A stretch of 64,000 bases of DNA from Rubritalea squalenifaciens DSM 18772 (GCF_900141815.1 NZ_FQYR01000004.1:310001-374000), one strand, 5' to 3'; counted from the stretch's first letter, positions 33,521 to 41,505 are shown. A program made the numbers and translations. Notes: generated from the sequence alone by a model not told the origin.

Positions 33521-36031
33521 ATGTACCCTTTAAAACGTTTTGCCTTGGTTCTCTGTGCCGGCGGTCTGATGACCTCTTGTGATGAGATGCCCAATAAGTT
33601 GCCCGAGGACAGTCACAGCCCGGACGACTCAGCGGAAGTCATCGCCAGCCAGCAGGCTGAGCTGGATGCGCTGAAAGATGAGAAACTTGTCCTCGAGGAA
33701 GAGCTGAGACTCCAGCGAGAGCGCCTGGACGGCATTGATAGCCGCTTGGCTGAAATGGACCGCGAGCCGCTCCCTGAGCCCATGCCGCAGCCACTTCCAG
33801 AGCCGGAGCCTGAACCTTACGTGGAAGAGCCTGCGCCGGAGCCCACACCTCCCCGGGCCATCGTCGTGGAGGAGGAGACTTACCCGGTAGTCGAGGATGG
33901 TCTGGGCATGTTCTATCGTGATCTCGCCCCCTACGGTGTCTGGTTTTATACCGATGAGTTGGGCTACGTCTGGCAGCCCCATGAGGCGCAGAACCCTGAA
34001 TGGCAGCCCTATGTTGATGGCTACTGGGTGTGGACCGATGAAGGCTGGACCTGGATATCTAACGAACCTTTCGGCTGGGCCGTCTATCACTATGGCCGCT
34101 GGGCTTTGTTAGTCGACGACGGCTGGGTCTGGATACCCGGTGAAGTCTGGGGACCTGCCTGGGTGGACTGGCGCTATAGCGATGACTACATCGGCTGGGC
34201 ACCCTTGCCTCCGGAGACGCTCGATTACAATGTCTACGTCACTTACAATGACTACGGCCTGAGCTGGAATTCTTACTGCTACGTGGAGACCCGTTACTTC
34301 GGTGTCGGCCGCAAGTACTCTAGGATCTCACGCCATCGCAATAGTCTGCTCTACAGGCTGACCCGCCACCTGCATGGCAACCGCCGCCACTATCACGAAT
34401 GTGGTCCTCGTCTGGACTGGCTGAGCCATCGTCACGGAGGCCGCAGGGTAGCCCACTACAGGCTGGACCGTGAGCACCGCCATGACTGGCGCGGAGACCG
34501 TCGCCACCGTGTGGAGAATGGAGTCGTCCACCAGTACGCCCCGCAGCTCAAAGTCGACCACGACCGCAAGAAGCTTGATGGCGTGAAGCGCAAGCTGGAC
34601 AAAGTCCGTCTGGAGCGCCGCAAGGACTACGCAGACAAACTGCGTGCCCAGTACAAGGATGACAACAGCAGCCTGACCAAGAACCGCTTCCACCGCAGTG
34701 ATTGGGACAAAGGTGAGCGCAAGCACCGCGAAGCCCGCCATGCCAATCTCGTGAATCTGAAACGCGAGCAAGACGAGCGCCGTCGTGGTGATCGCGATGA
34801 CCGCAACCGCTCAGACCGCGATGCCGACCGCATCCGCCGTGAAGCTGCGGCCAGAGAAAGCAAGCTGCGTGAAGCTCGAGATAAACGTGAGCGCGAAGCC
34901 AGAGAGCGTGCTGAGCGTGAGCGCCGTGCTCGCGAGATCGCAGAACGTGAGAACCGAGAAGCCAAGGAGCGTGCCGAACGTGAGCGCAAGATGCGCGAAG
35001 AACGTGCGAACAAAGACGCCCGAGAGAAGAACGACCTGCGTGCCCTGATCAAAAAGAAACAGGAAGAAGAAAAGCGTAAGCTCGAGGAGAAACTCAATCG
35101 CGAAAAACGCGATAGCGATCGCCGCAAGGAAATGGAGCGCAACCAGCGCGAGGAAGACGAGAAACGTAAGCGTGGCGAAGAAGAACGCCGTGCCCGCGAA
35201 GAAGATGCCAGAAAGCGCGGCGAGGATAGACGCAAGCGCGAGATGGAGGACCGTCAGCGTGAAGGCCGTGAGAAAGCTGAGCGTGACCGCGAAGGCAGAG
35301 AGAAAGCCCAGCGCGAACGCGCCGAACGTGAGCGTGCTGAGAAAATCCGCGCCGAGCGTGAGGCCCGTGAAAAGGCAGCCCGCGAAGCCAAGGAAAACGC
35401 CGCCCGCGAAGCCGAGATGAAGCGCAAGGCCCAGGAAGAACGCGAACGCAAGATGCGCGAGGAACAAGAGGCCAAAAAGCAGAAAGAGGTGAAGAGTATT
35501 CGTGAGCTGTTAGAGCGAAAGAAGGAAGAGGAGAAACGTCAGCGCATGGAGAAGCTCGAGCGTGAGCGCCAGCAAAAGGCAGAGCGTGAGGAACGCGCCA
35601 AGGCGGAACGCAAGGCACAGGAGCGCGCCCAGCGCGAGCAGCAAGAGCGCGCCGAGAAAGCCCAGAGTGCCCGTGAAGCCCGGGAACGTCAGGCCCGCGA
35701 ACAAGCAGAGCGCGCCGCCAAGGAACAAGCCATGAAAGCCGAGCGCGCCAAGGCGGAGCAAGAGCGCCGCGAACGCGCAGCCAAAGAGCAGGCCGCCCGT
35801 GAGGCCCAGGAGCGTGCCGCCCGGCAGAGAGCGGAGCGCGAGCGCCAGCAGCGTGAGGAACAGCAGCGCCGTGCCCGCGAACAGCAGGAGCAGCGCGAAC
35901 GCGCCGAACGTGCCCGCCAGGAGCAGCAGCGCAAAGCCGCCGAAGAACAGGCCCGCCGTCGCCAAGAACTTGAGCAGAAGAAACAAGAAGCCCGCGAGCG
36001 CCTCAGGAATAAACTCAAGAAGACACGCTAA
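33521..36031 (+). CDS. DUF6600-like lipoprotein with very long R/E-rich helical region
   Basis: An 836-residue protein. The start at 33521 gives a signal peptide ending at C20 (GGLMTSC); a longer in-frame start at 33434 is unlikely. After a coiled coil (residues 45-83) and a Pro/Glu linker comes an aromatic domain: APYGVWFYTDELGYVWQP, WQPYVDGYWVWTDEGWTWIS, FGWAVYHYGRWALL, WGPAWVDWR, IGWAPLPP, the DUF6600 pattern (tandem YGxW…GWxP). From about 235 the chain is basic and then an arginine/glutamate-rich helix of ~450 residues (ERERREIAE-type heptads). It is probably outer-membrane anchored with a long helical rod. The last 51 bases recur at 38660. Confidence 0.82.
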   Translation: MYPLKRFALVLCAGGLMTSCDEMPNKLPEDSHSPDDSAEVIASQQAELDALKDEKLVLEEELRLQRERLDGIDSRLAEMDREPLPEPMPQPLPEPEPEPYVEEPAPEPTPPRAIVVEEETYPVVEDGLGMFYRDLAPYGVWFYTDELGYVWQPHEAQNPEWQPYVDGYWVWTDEGWTWISNEPFGWAVYHYGRWALLVDDGWVWIPGEVWGPAWVDWRYSDDYIGWAPLPPETLDYNVYVTYNDYGLSWNSYCYVETRYFGVGRKYSRISRHRNSLLYRLTRHLHGNRRHYHECGPRLDWLSHRHGGRRVAHYRLDREHRHDWRGDRRHRVENGVVHQYAPQLKVDHDRKKLDGVKRKLDKVRLERRKDYADKLRAQYKDDNSSLTKNRFHRSDWDKGERKHREARHANLVNLKREQDERRRGDRDDRNRSDRDADRIRREAAARESKLREARDKREREARERAERERRAREIAERENREAKERAERERKMREERANKDAREKNDLRALIKKKQEEEKRKLEEKLNREKRDSDRRKEMERNQREEDEKRKRGEEERRAREEDARKRGEDRRKREMEDRQREGREKAERDREGREKAQRERAERERAEKIRAEREAREKAAREAKENAAREAEMKRKAQEERERKMREEQEAKKQKEVKSIRELLERKKEEEKRQRMEKLERERQQKAEREERAKAERKAQERAQREQQERAEKAQSAREARERQAREQAERAAKEQAMKAERAKAEQERRERAAKEQAAREAQERAARQRAERERQQREEQQRRAREQQEQRERAERARQEQQRKAAEEQARRRQELEQKKQEARERLRNKLKKTR
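35981..36031 (+). repeat. 51-bp direct repeat, copy 1 (3' end of DUF6600-like gene)
   Basis: Covers the last 16 codons and stop of the DUF6600-like gene. It matches 38660-38710 with three differences in 51 bases, in the same frame and orientation. Confidence 0.9.
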
Positions 36032-36126
36032 GCCCAATCAAGAGGCGCATCCCAGCCGTCCACGATACATCTAACAATCAAATCTCCAGTAGAGATCAAT
36101 GGAGCTTTTTGCCAGTGAAGGGATAG

Positions 36127-36161
36127 AATAAAAGCCTCTGGTTAGACCAGAGGCTTTTATT
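36127..36161. terminator. Bidirectional terminator between convergent genes
   Basis: A 15-bp perfect stem (AATAAAAGCCTCTGG and its complement) with five loop bases, and T-rich tails on both strands. It separates the DUF6600-like gene and the PDZ gene. Confidence 0.9.
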
Positions 36162-36185
36162 ATGAAGTGAAGAGCTTGCGGCTGT

Positions 36186-37562
36186 TTACTCGTTCTCTTG
36201 TGGCCTGGCTGAAGGGAGACTGAAGACGGGGCCGAGTGCCTTGGCCAGCTCCTTGCTGAGTTGCTCAGCGTTTGCCACCTCTTTCTCCTTGAGTACTTTC
36301 AAGAGCGTTTCCTGCACCGTTTGGTTTTGAATCACCATCGGGGTCACTGAGTCCGTAGTGAAGGCTGCGATTCCTGAATGCACCATGACTTCAGAATCTC
36401 CGGTACCCCAGTTCAGGGCATTGGCCTGGCCTAGGGGGATGACTCGTCCGCGCTGGTTCTGGATCTTGCCATCGGGTGTGACGAGGGAGAAGAGAGTCTC
36501 ATCTTGTATATTTGTGTAGTTCTTGGTGAACTGGCCATTCTCATCTACGAGCTGATGCTCGCGTAGGATCTTGCGGTACTGATTTGGAAGAGCGAGGAAT
36601 TGTGTCTGGTTATTGAGTTCGAATGTTTTCTCTCCCTTGGCCGACCGGATGATCACGTTGTTTTTGTCATCTGTGGACTCAATGATGAGCATTTCTTGCT
36701 CGATTCCGGGGACTCGGAACATAGCAGACTTTGGAATCACCTGCGTCATTGCGTTCTGATTGGTGCTGATCTCCTTCAGGGCTACGGTGGCCAGGGACTT
36801 ATTGCCCTCTCGTAGGTACTCCACCTGCACCGTGTCGTCGGCCTTGAGGCGCTGCAAGACGGAGATGATGGTTTCCAGCTTATCAGTTGGTACCTGATTG
36901 ACTGAGGTGATGATGTCTCCGGCTTGGAGTCCGGCCTTATCGGCAGGGAGACCTGGAGATACCGAGTCGATAATCACCCCGGACTGGATACCCAGATGCT
37001 GCTTCAGCTTTGGTTCGATCTCATTGATCGCCACGCCCATGACCAGTCGCTTGCTATCGATCGCGTTGAGCCGGATCGTAGGCTGTGGGGTAGCTGGCTT
37101 GACCTCATGCAGGGAGACGGAGACCGTGGATTGCTTGCCTGAGCGCAGGTAGGTCAGCTGCAGGGTGTCTTCGGGTTTGTGCTTCTTGGTGAGTGAGGTG
37201 ATGTCTACGAGCTTGTTGATCTTTGTCTGGTCAATGGCGGTGATGATGTCCCCGGCCATGATTCCGGCCTTGGCGGCGGGCATTCCCGGAGCGACTTGTT
37301 CTACCAGGACGCCAGAATCAATACCGAGTTGCTGTTTCAGTCTTTGGTCGATTTCAGAGGTGTTGACTCCTATGATCAAACGCTGGCTGCTGGCATCGTC
37401 GAGCTGGACGGCAGCGGCGTAGTAGGTGGCATCACCTGGCTGTACTTGCTGGAGGGCCACAGAGCCGTCCTGCAGTATTGTGTACTGGATAGTAGGCTCC
37501 TCGGCGTGAAGCATCGGGCTCAGGGCCGCGAGCGTGAGTGCGATTTTGTGAGATGTCTTCAT
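36186..37562 (-). CDS. Periplasmic protein with two PDZ domains
   Basis: A 458-residue exported protein. A signal peptide (MKTSHKIALTLAALSPMLHA) is followed by a beta-rich region and two similar PDZ domains: domain 1 near LKQQLGIDSGVLVEQVAPGM, PAAKAGIMAGDIITAIDQ; domain 2 near LKQHLGIQSGVIIDSVSPGL, PADKAGLQAGDIITSVNQ. Both lack any fused protease domain, so it resembles the binding half of a DegP/RseP-type system. The C-terminal ~180 residues (VIIRSAKGEKTFELNNQTQF…) are unassigned. It follows a sigma/anti-sigma pair on the same strand; a role in sensing envelope proteins is a reasonable inference. Confidence 0.85.
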   Translation of the reverse strand: MKTSHKIALTLAALSPMLHAEEPTIQYTILQDGSVALQQVQPGDATYYAAAVQLDDASSQRLIIGVNTSEIDQRLKQQLGIDSGVLVEQVAPGMPAAKAGIMAGDIITAIDQTKINKLVDITSLTKKHKPEDTLQLTYLRSGKQSTVSVSLHEVKPATPQPTIRLNAIDSKRLVMGVAINEIEPKLKQHLGIQSGVIIDSVSPGLPADKAGLQAGDIITSVNQVPTDKLETIISVLQRLKADDTVQVEYLREGNKSLATVALKEISTNQNAMTQVIPKSAMFRVPGIEQEMLIIESTDDKNNVIIRSAKGEKTFELNNQTQFLALPNQYRKILREHQLVDENGQFTKNYTNIQDETLFSLVTPDGKIQNQRGRVIPLGQANALNWGTGDSEVMVHSGIAAFTTDSVTPMVIQNQTVQETLLKVLKEKEVANAEQLSKELAKALGPVFSLPSARPQENE

Positions 37563-37604
37563 GGTTCTAGTTTTTGGTTGCTGGTTGTTTGTTTGGGTTG
37601 GTGA

Positions 37605-38060
37605 TTAGTAGATAGTCACCGGGTTGGCGGTGACGGTATCGATCTGTTTGTCCACCTGGATGGTCTCTTTGGTAGCTGGATTTTCGAAGGTGATCCGGTA
37701 GGTTGTGGCCTGCTGCTGCAGGTGGATGGGAGTACTGTTCTGCAGGCGTACGTAGCGATGGCTGGTCTCGGTGGAAATCGGCTCATAGGATACGGGGCGG
37801 AAGCCGGAGGTCTCCGCTTCTTGCTGGCTGATCTGCACGGGCTGAGCCGGGGCTGGATCTGTAGCCGGATCGCTGAGGAACAGGGCAAGGGTGAGGGCGG
37901 CGGCCACGGCGGCGATCCAGGGGAGGAAGGGCAGCACCTTGCTTTCTTTCCGGGGTGCTTGCATTACCTCCAGGATGGTCTGGCGCAGCTGGGGGGGCAG
38001 CTGCTTCGGGGCAGCGGCCTGGATGCGTTTTTCCAGTTCGGATAAATGGTCTGAGTTCAT
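37605..38060 (-). CDS. Small anti-sigma-like membrane protein
   Basis: A 151-residue single-pass protein. The cytosolic N-terminus (MNSDHLSELEKRIQAAAPKQ, LPPQLRQTILEVMQAP) resembles that of the anti-sigma proteins of this phylum. The membrane segment is LPWIAAVAAALTLALFL (~residues 46-62), and a short extracytoplasmic part follows (YRITFENPATKETIQVDKQI). It overlaps the sigma stop by four bases (ATGA), which supports translational coupling. The PDZ gene follows after 42 bases. The three genes form a sigma, anti-sigma, periplasmic sensor cassette. Confidence 0.75.
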   Translation of the reverse strand: MNSDHLSELEKRIQAAAPKQLPPQLRQTILEVMQAPRKESKVLPFLPWIAAVAAALTLALFLSDPATDPAPAQPVQISQQEAETSGFRPVSYEPISTETSHRYVRLQNSTPIHLQQQATTYRITFENPATKETIQVDKQIDTVTANPVTIY

Positions 38061-38566
38061 GTGGTCAGTGGTTTGAGAGCAGATTCTAGATGCAGCAGCG
38101 CCAGCTGGTAGCGCGCGGCAGCGGTGGATTTCGGGATGTCGAGAATCTCGGCAATGTGCTGGAAGGTGAGTTCCCCCCAGAGCTTGAGGCTGATGATTTC
38201 GCGTAGCGGTTGGTCGAGCTCGGCAATGGCGCGGTTTACGAGATCGTGTTCCTCGCTCTGGGAAAGCTGTGGCGTGGTGAACTCTGGCTGCAGTGCGGGA
38301 TCCTGCTGCCAGGTCTCCTCCCGCTGGCTCCGGCTCTGGGATGAGCGGCCCAGATCGATGGCGCGTTGGCTGATTTTCCGGTAGGCGAGGGGGAGATCAG
38401 GTGTGGCGCTGGGAGTGGCTTTCCATAGTTCCAGGATGACATTCTGCAGCAGGTCCTCGGCATCCTGGTCGGATCGGGTGATCTGTCTGGCGTGGGCGAG
38501 AAGTCGCCAGCCGAACTCGTCGATCCAGGTGGTCCAGGCATGGTGATGGTGCGTCGCGTCAGTCAT
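38057..38566 (-). CDS. ECF sigma factor
   Basis: A 169-residue sigma factor from the ATG at 38566, which follows GAAGAG. Region 2: WIDEFGWRLLAHARQITRSD and QDAEDLLQNVILELWKATPS; region 4: AIAELDQPLREIISLKLWGE and LTFQHIAEILDIPKSTAAAR, YQLALLHLESAL. The HTH is complete. A start at 38611 would add 15 residues without support. It heads the three-gene cassette and lies inside the 2.6-kb segment bracketed by the 51-bp repeat. Confidence 0.9.
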   Translation of the reverse strand: MTDATHHHHAWTTWIDEFGWRLLAHARQITRSDQDAEDLLQNVILELWKATPSATPDLPLAYRKISQRAIDLGRSSQSRSQREETWQQDPALQPEFTTPQLSQSEEHDLVNRAIAELDQPLREIISLKLWGELTFQHIAEILDIPKSTAAARYQLALLHLESALKPLTT

Positions 38567-38659
38567 GATCTCTTCACCCTTAGAAGCGTAGCCCTGAGCG
38601 ATCTGTCCCAAAGAAAGGCGAAAAAAAGTTTTCCTGAGTGGTTTCTAGGGTGATTCGGG

Positions 38660-38710
38660 AAACAAGGAGCCCGCGAGCGCCTCAGGAATAAACTCAAGAA
38701 GACACGTTAG
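38660..38710 (+). repeat. 51-bp direct repeat, copy 2 (orphan gene tail)
   Basis: A near-copy (three differences) of 35981-36031. In the same frame it reads KQGARERLRNKLKKTR and stops, so it is an orphan 3' gene end with no upstream gene body. It sits between the sigma cassette's start and the hydrolase stop at 38714. Confidence 0.9.
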
Positions 38711-38713
38711 GGA

Positions 38714-39676
38714 TCAGGAGTTGAGGAACTCCAGCACCCGGGCCTCGGCCCAATTCTGCCTTTGCCAGGGACTGCCGAATCCCACGTGCCCGCCCTGGCG
38801 GGTCACCTCCAGATAGAAGTGCTCGCTCCGGAGTGCCTCCTCATGGGGATAGCATCGCTCGCCGAGGAAGGGATCATTCGCCGCCTGCACCAGCAGGGTG
38901 GGGATGCGGATGTTTTCGATGAATGGGCGCGAGCTGCAGCGCTCCCAGTACTCCCGCGCATCGCGGAAGCCATGCAGGGGCGCCGTGTAGGCATCGTCAA
39001 ACTGTTGAAAAGTTTCCATACGCAGCCCGGCATCGTGCTCGGGCAGCCCGGGGTGCAGCTCCCGCTTGTGCTCCACCTTCTCCATCAGGCTGCGGAGGAA
39101 GCGCCGCATGTACAGTTTCCGGTTCCACCAGGACTCCAGGCTCTTGGACGAGCAGCTCAGATCACAGGGCACGGAGAAAGTCACCGCCCGGTGCAGCTGC
39201 GGCGGCAGTTTTTCTCCCAGTTCGCCCAGCAGCTTGAGCGTGATGTTTCCCCCCAGGCTGAATCCCACCAGATCCACCTGCTTGGCAGGGTGCGTGGCCA
39301 GCGCATGATCCAGCACCCGCTTCAGGTCGTCGCTCACCCCGCTGTGGTAGAAGCGCATCAGCCGGTTCATCTCGCCACTGCAGCTGCGGAAGTTCCAGGC
39401 CAGCACATCCCAGCCCGCCTGCCACAGCGCCTCCGCCATCGCCTGGACGTACATCACCTTGGAGGAACTCTCCAAGCCGTGGGAAAGAATTGCCAGCTTG
39501 CCGCGGCCCTCGCGCCGCCAATCCAGATCCAGAAAATCCCCGTCCTCCAGCTCCAGCCTCTCCCGCTCCCTCGTCACCAGCCTTGGCCTCCTCAGCACCG
39601 CCGGAAGGATCGTCTGCAAATGCCCCCCCGGCATCCACCAAGGCGACTGATAAGCAGAACGTTCAACAATCGGCAT
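38714..39676 (-). CDS. YheT-type alpha/beta hydrolase
   Basis: A 320-residue cytosolic protein of the YheT/COG0429 type (esterase- or lipase-like, true substrate unclear). Key blocks: QSPWWMPGGHLQTILPAVLR, FLDLDWRREGRGKLAILSHG, LAWNFRSCSGEMNRLMRFYH, nucleophile elbow VGFSLGGNITLKLL, acid region VQAANDPFLGERCYP, and catalytic His in TRQGGHVGFGSP. The length is normal and the triad seems complete, so it is probably active. A second, broken copy of its first ~25 codons is at 40725-40802. Its start is 4 kb or less from several insertion remnants. Confidence 0.93.
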   Translation of the reverse strand: MPIVERSAYQSPWWMPGGHLQTILPAVLRRPRLVTRERERLELEDGDFLDLDWRREGRGKLAILSHGLESSSKVMYVQAMAEALWQAGWDVLAWNFRSCSGEMNRLMRFYHSGVSDDLKRVLDHALATHPAKQVDLVGFSLGGNITLKLLGELGEKLPPQLHRAVTFSVPCDLSCSSKSLESWWNRKLYMRRFLRSLMEKVEHKRELHPGLPEHDAGLRMETFQQFDDAYTAPLHGFRDAREYWERCSSRPFIENIRIPTLLVQAANDPFLGERCYPHEEALRSEHFYLEVTRQGGHVGFGSPWQRQNWAEARVLEFLNS

Positions 39677-39830
39677 ACCCTATGCCTTACTGCGCGGAAG
39701 AAGGAAGGGCAAGGGTAAGGTGGGGGAGGTAAATTTCAACAGGACGATGAAACGCGCTGTTCTGGACGCGCATCTGTTTGGTTCACGACAGGATGACCAA
39801 CTATAGCAAGGTATGGACACACAGACCTCT
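39594..39830 (+). repeat. Long direct repeat, copy A (hydrolase start + IS3 transposase fragment)
   Basis: About 230 bases nearly the same as 40725-40980. It holds the first ~28 codons of the YheT gene (reverse strand) and, beyond them, a forward-strand fragment of an IS3-type transposase (39735-39806, FNRTMKRAVLDAHLFGS, then broken by an internal deletion). Confidence 0.85.
39735..39806 (+). pseudogene. IS3-family transposase fragment (copy A)
   Basis: Forward frame reads FNRTMKRAVLDAHLFGSRQD then a stop. It matches the C-terminal transposase piece at 40860-40988 but lacks about 30 bases of it. It is a dead remnant. Confidence 0.7.
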
Positions 39831-39909
39831 CCCTCAGTCACCTCGTTCTCGTGATGAAGAGCCTGTGAATGGTGGCGAGCCAGTTTCATAGTTTTTTTTC
39901 CCGGGCACT

Positions 39910-40626
39910 CTATCTCGTTAGCGTGTGACGGCATTTCGGATAGGCTGAGCATCCCCAGAATGTTTGTCCGGAATTTGGTCCGCGCTTCGCCATACGTTCA
40001 AGCATCGGACTACCGCATCGTTCACACGCAGGTGCAGTCTCGGCGTCCGCTTGGTTTCCCTCGGCATAGGCTTCCTCGTTGATTGGAGTGGAATCAGTCG
40101 TCCCCAGAGGAGAAGGTGGAGATGATTCTGCTTGTGGATCCATGGAGAGGTGTGGCGCAAGCTGGAGGCGTATCTGTTCCGGGTTATAGGCTCTCGCTGC
40201 CGGGATACGAATCAAGGGAAGCCCGGCAGTCACAAAGACTTGATCGACAAAGGTGTCACGTGCCTGCCTGTCTGGCTTTTGGTGTGATGCATCATCCAGT
40301 TCAATGGCGACGAGTGGATTCATCGTGGCTGTGTCGCAGATGACGAAGTCGATATGCTTCTGACTGATCTTACCACGGGCACTCAAGTTGATGTGCGGCT
40401 GCCGGACGAAGAATAGGTCGGCCAGATTGACCTTGGTGAGTAGGTGGTGATCGGGAGAGAGGGTATTGCGAACGACATGGAAAAATGAAATCTCAGCGTG
40501 GCTGAGGAAGTCGTCACGCCTTGCATAGGGAAGTTCTTCTTGAGCAGAGGCATCTACAGCTTTCCTACCAAGAAAAGGTGCGAGTAGTATACCAAGGCAG
40601 CCAGATTTATTCTCGTTAGCGGGCAT
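39910..40626 (-). CDS. DUF2726 nuclease-like protein with topoisomerase-type zinc ribbon
   Basis: A 238-residue protein. The N-terminal part holds a helix (FLSHAEISFFHVVRNTLSPD) and the DUF2726 core: LLTKVNLADLFFVRQ, KHIDFVICDTATMNPLVAIE, LDDASHQKPDRQARD, LPLIRIPAARAYNPEQIRLQ. The DFxxxD…hAIELDDxSH pattern is that of a restriction-endonuclease-like fold. After a low-complexity linker (residues ~165-200) comes a single zinc ribbon: CERCGSPMLERMAKRGPNSG, FWGCSAYPKCRHT (zf-C4_Topoisom type). The gene is bracketed by the long repeat and is the whole content of that insertion. Possible role in DNA processing or defence; unproved. Confidence 0.85.
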   Translation of the reverse strand: MPANENKSGCLGILLAPFLGRKAVDASAQEELPYARRDDFLSHAEISFFHVVRNTLSPDHHLLTKVNLADLFFVRQPHINLSARGKISQKHIDFVICDTATMNPLVAIELDDASHQKPDRQARDTFVDQVFVTAGLPLIRIPAARAYNPEQIRLQLAPHLSMDPQAESSPPSPLGTTDSTPINEEAYAEGNQADAETAPACERCGSPMLERMAKRGPNSGQTFWGCSAYPKCRHTLTR

Positions 40627-40724
40627 ACAGTACAGTTATTTTTTTCTAACAATATTGGCAAGCTGAACTTGATGAGGCCTGTAAAGTGGAGGTTCAGAAC
40701 CCGCTTAGTTGACTCGTCCCTCAC

Positions 40725-40802
40725 GCCACCGGCAAGATCGTCTGCAAACGCCCCCGGCATCCACCAAGGCGACTGATAAGCAGAACGTTCAACAAGCGGC
40801 AT
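40725..40802 (-). pseudogene. Broken 5' end of the YheT hydrolase gene
   Basis: The reverse strand reads MPLVERSAYQSPWWMPG, which matches the first 17 residues of the gene at 39676, then shifts frame (AFADDLAGG in place of GHLQTILPA). It is a duplicated gene start without a gene body. Confidence 0.8.
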
Positions 40803-40980
40803 ACCCTATGCCTTACTGTGGGGAAGTAGGAAGGGCTAGAGTAAGGTGGGGGAGTAAGTTTCAACAGGACGATGAGACGCGCTGTTCTGGACGCGCACCT
40901 GTTCGGTTCAATGACGGAGGTTCGTGACATGGTCCACGTCTGGATGACCAACTACAGCGAGGAATGGATACACAGAACGC
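40725..40980 (+). repeat. Long direct repeat, copy A' (hydrolase start remnant + IS3 transposase fragment)
   Basis: Similar to 39594-39830 (by eye about 88-90 %), with indels including a ~30-base stretch missing from copy A. Its distal half is the intact end of the transposase. Confidence 0.85.
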
Positions 40981-40988
40981 TCAACTAA
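40860..40988 (+). pseudogene. IS3-family transposase C-terminal fragment
   Basis: The forward frame reads FNRTMRRAVLDAHLFGSMTE, VRDMVHVWMTNYSEEWIHRT, LN and a stop. The pattern (hxDxxLFxSxxEVRxxVxxWxxxYxxxxxHxxL) is that of the end of the IS3 OrfB catalytic domain, including the final conserved Glu region. No upstream transposase remains, and the IS ends are not identifiable. Confidence 0.75.
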
Positions 40989-41006
40989 CAGAAAAAGAGA
41001 AAACTC

Positions 41007-41225
41007 TCATTTTAATCTACCCCCTTGGCGGGGAAGTTTACACGTCCAAATCATATCGGGGTTTGAGGCTATCAATGAACGATCCATCGCCCTGTGATGA
41101 TTCTTACAGAGGGCGATGCCGTTACGTGGGTGGTCATCTTGGCTTTCGGCAAAAGGAATGATGTGGGCGGTATCGACAACGGTATGGCCTCCTGGGAGGC
41201 GAATACGTAATCCACAGGGGGCCAC
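41007..41225 (-). pseudogene. HNH endonuclease fragment
   Basis: The reverse frame contains VDTAHIIPFAESQDDHPRNG, IALCKNHHRAMDRSLIA, which is the HNH signature (AHI…N G xxLCxxHHxxxD) of McrA-type and other restriction-like endonucleases. The frame is closed upstream (TGA at about 41320) and the N-terminal part of such proteins is missing. It is therefore a remnant, not a full gene. The GTG at 41225 may be an artefactual start. Confidence 0.65.
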
Positions 41226-41241
41226 CGATTCACCTGAATGA

Positions 41242-41505
41242 AACTGGTTGGAAGCCCTGAAAGCGGGGCTTGTGGACTCATCGACCGAAATTTCAGAAAT
41301 AACAGGATTTTCATCGGGACGGGTGCGTCAAATTATCAGATTGATCAATTAACCACCTGAAATCCTTGCCCACTTCAAGTCTTTGGAGGGGGCAAAATCG
41401 TTAAGGGGCTTCTCAGAAAACAAGCTGAGAAGGATTGTTGCGATGAAGTCAGAGGATAAGCTGGAATATTTTGAGAGTGCTTTCGGGGTCAAAATCAGGG
41501 GCTAA
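41242..41505 (+). pseudogene. Remnant of a recombinase-associated HTH gene (in-frame stop)
   Basis: The forward strand reads NWLEALKAGLVDSSTEISEI, TGFSSGRVRQIIRLIN, a TAA stop, then PPEILAHFKSLEGAKSL, RGFSENKLRRIVAMKSEDKL, EYFESAFGVKIRG and a final stop, all in one frame. The EIxxxTGxSxGRVxQIIxLI…PEIL…LxxxxLRxI pattern resembles the small HTH proteins often found beside site-specific serine recombinases. The internal stop and the missing N-terminus show that it is dead. It overlaps the upstream end of the HNH fragment on the other strand. Confidence 0.5.

Noticed and set aside
36032-38659. Bracketed module as a transposon with terminal inverted repeats
   Set aside because: The flanking copies are direct and derive from a coding end; I see no inverted ends and no transposase inside.
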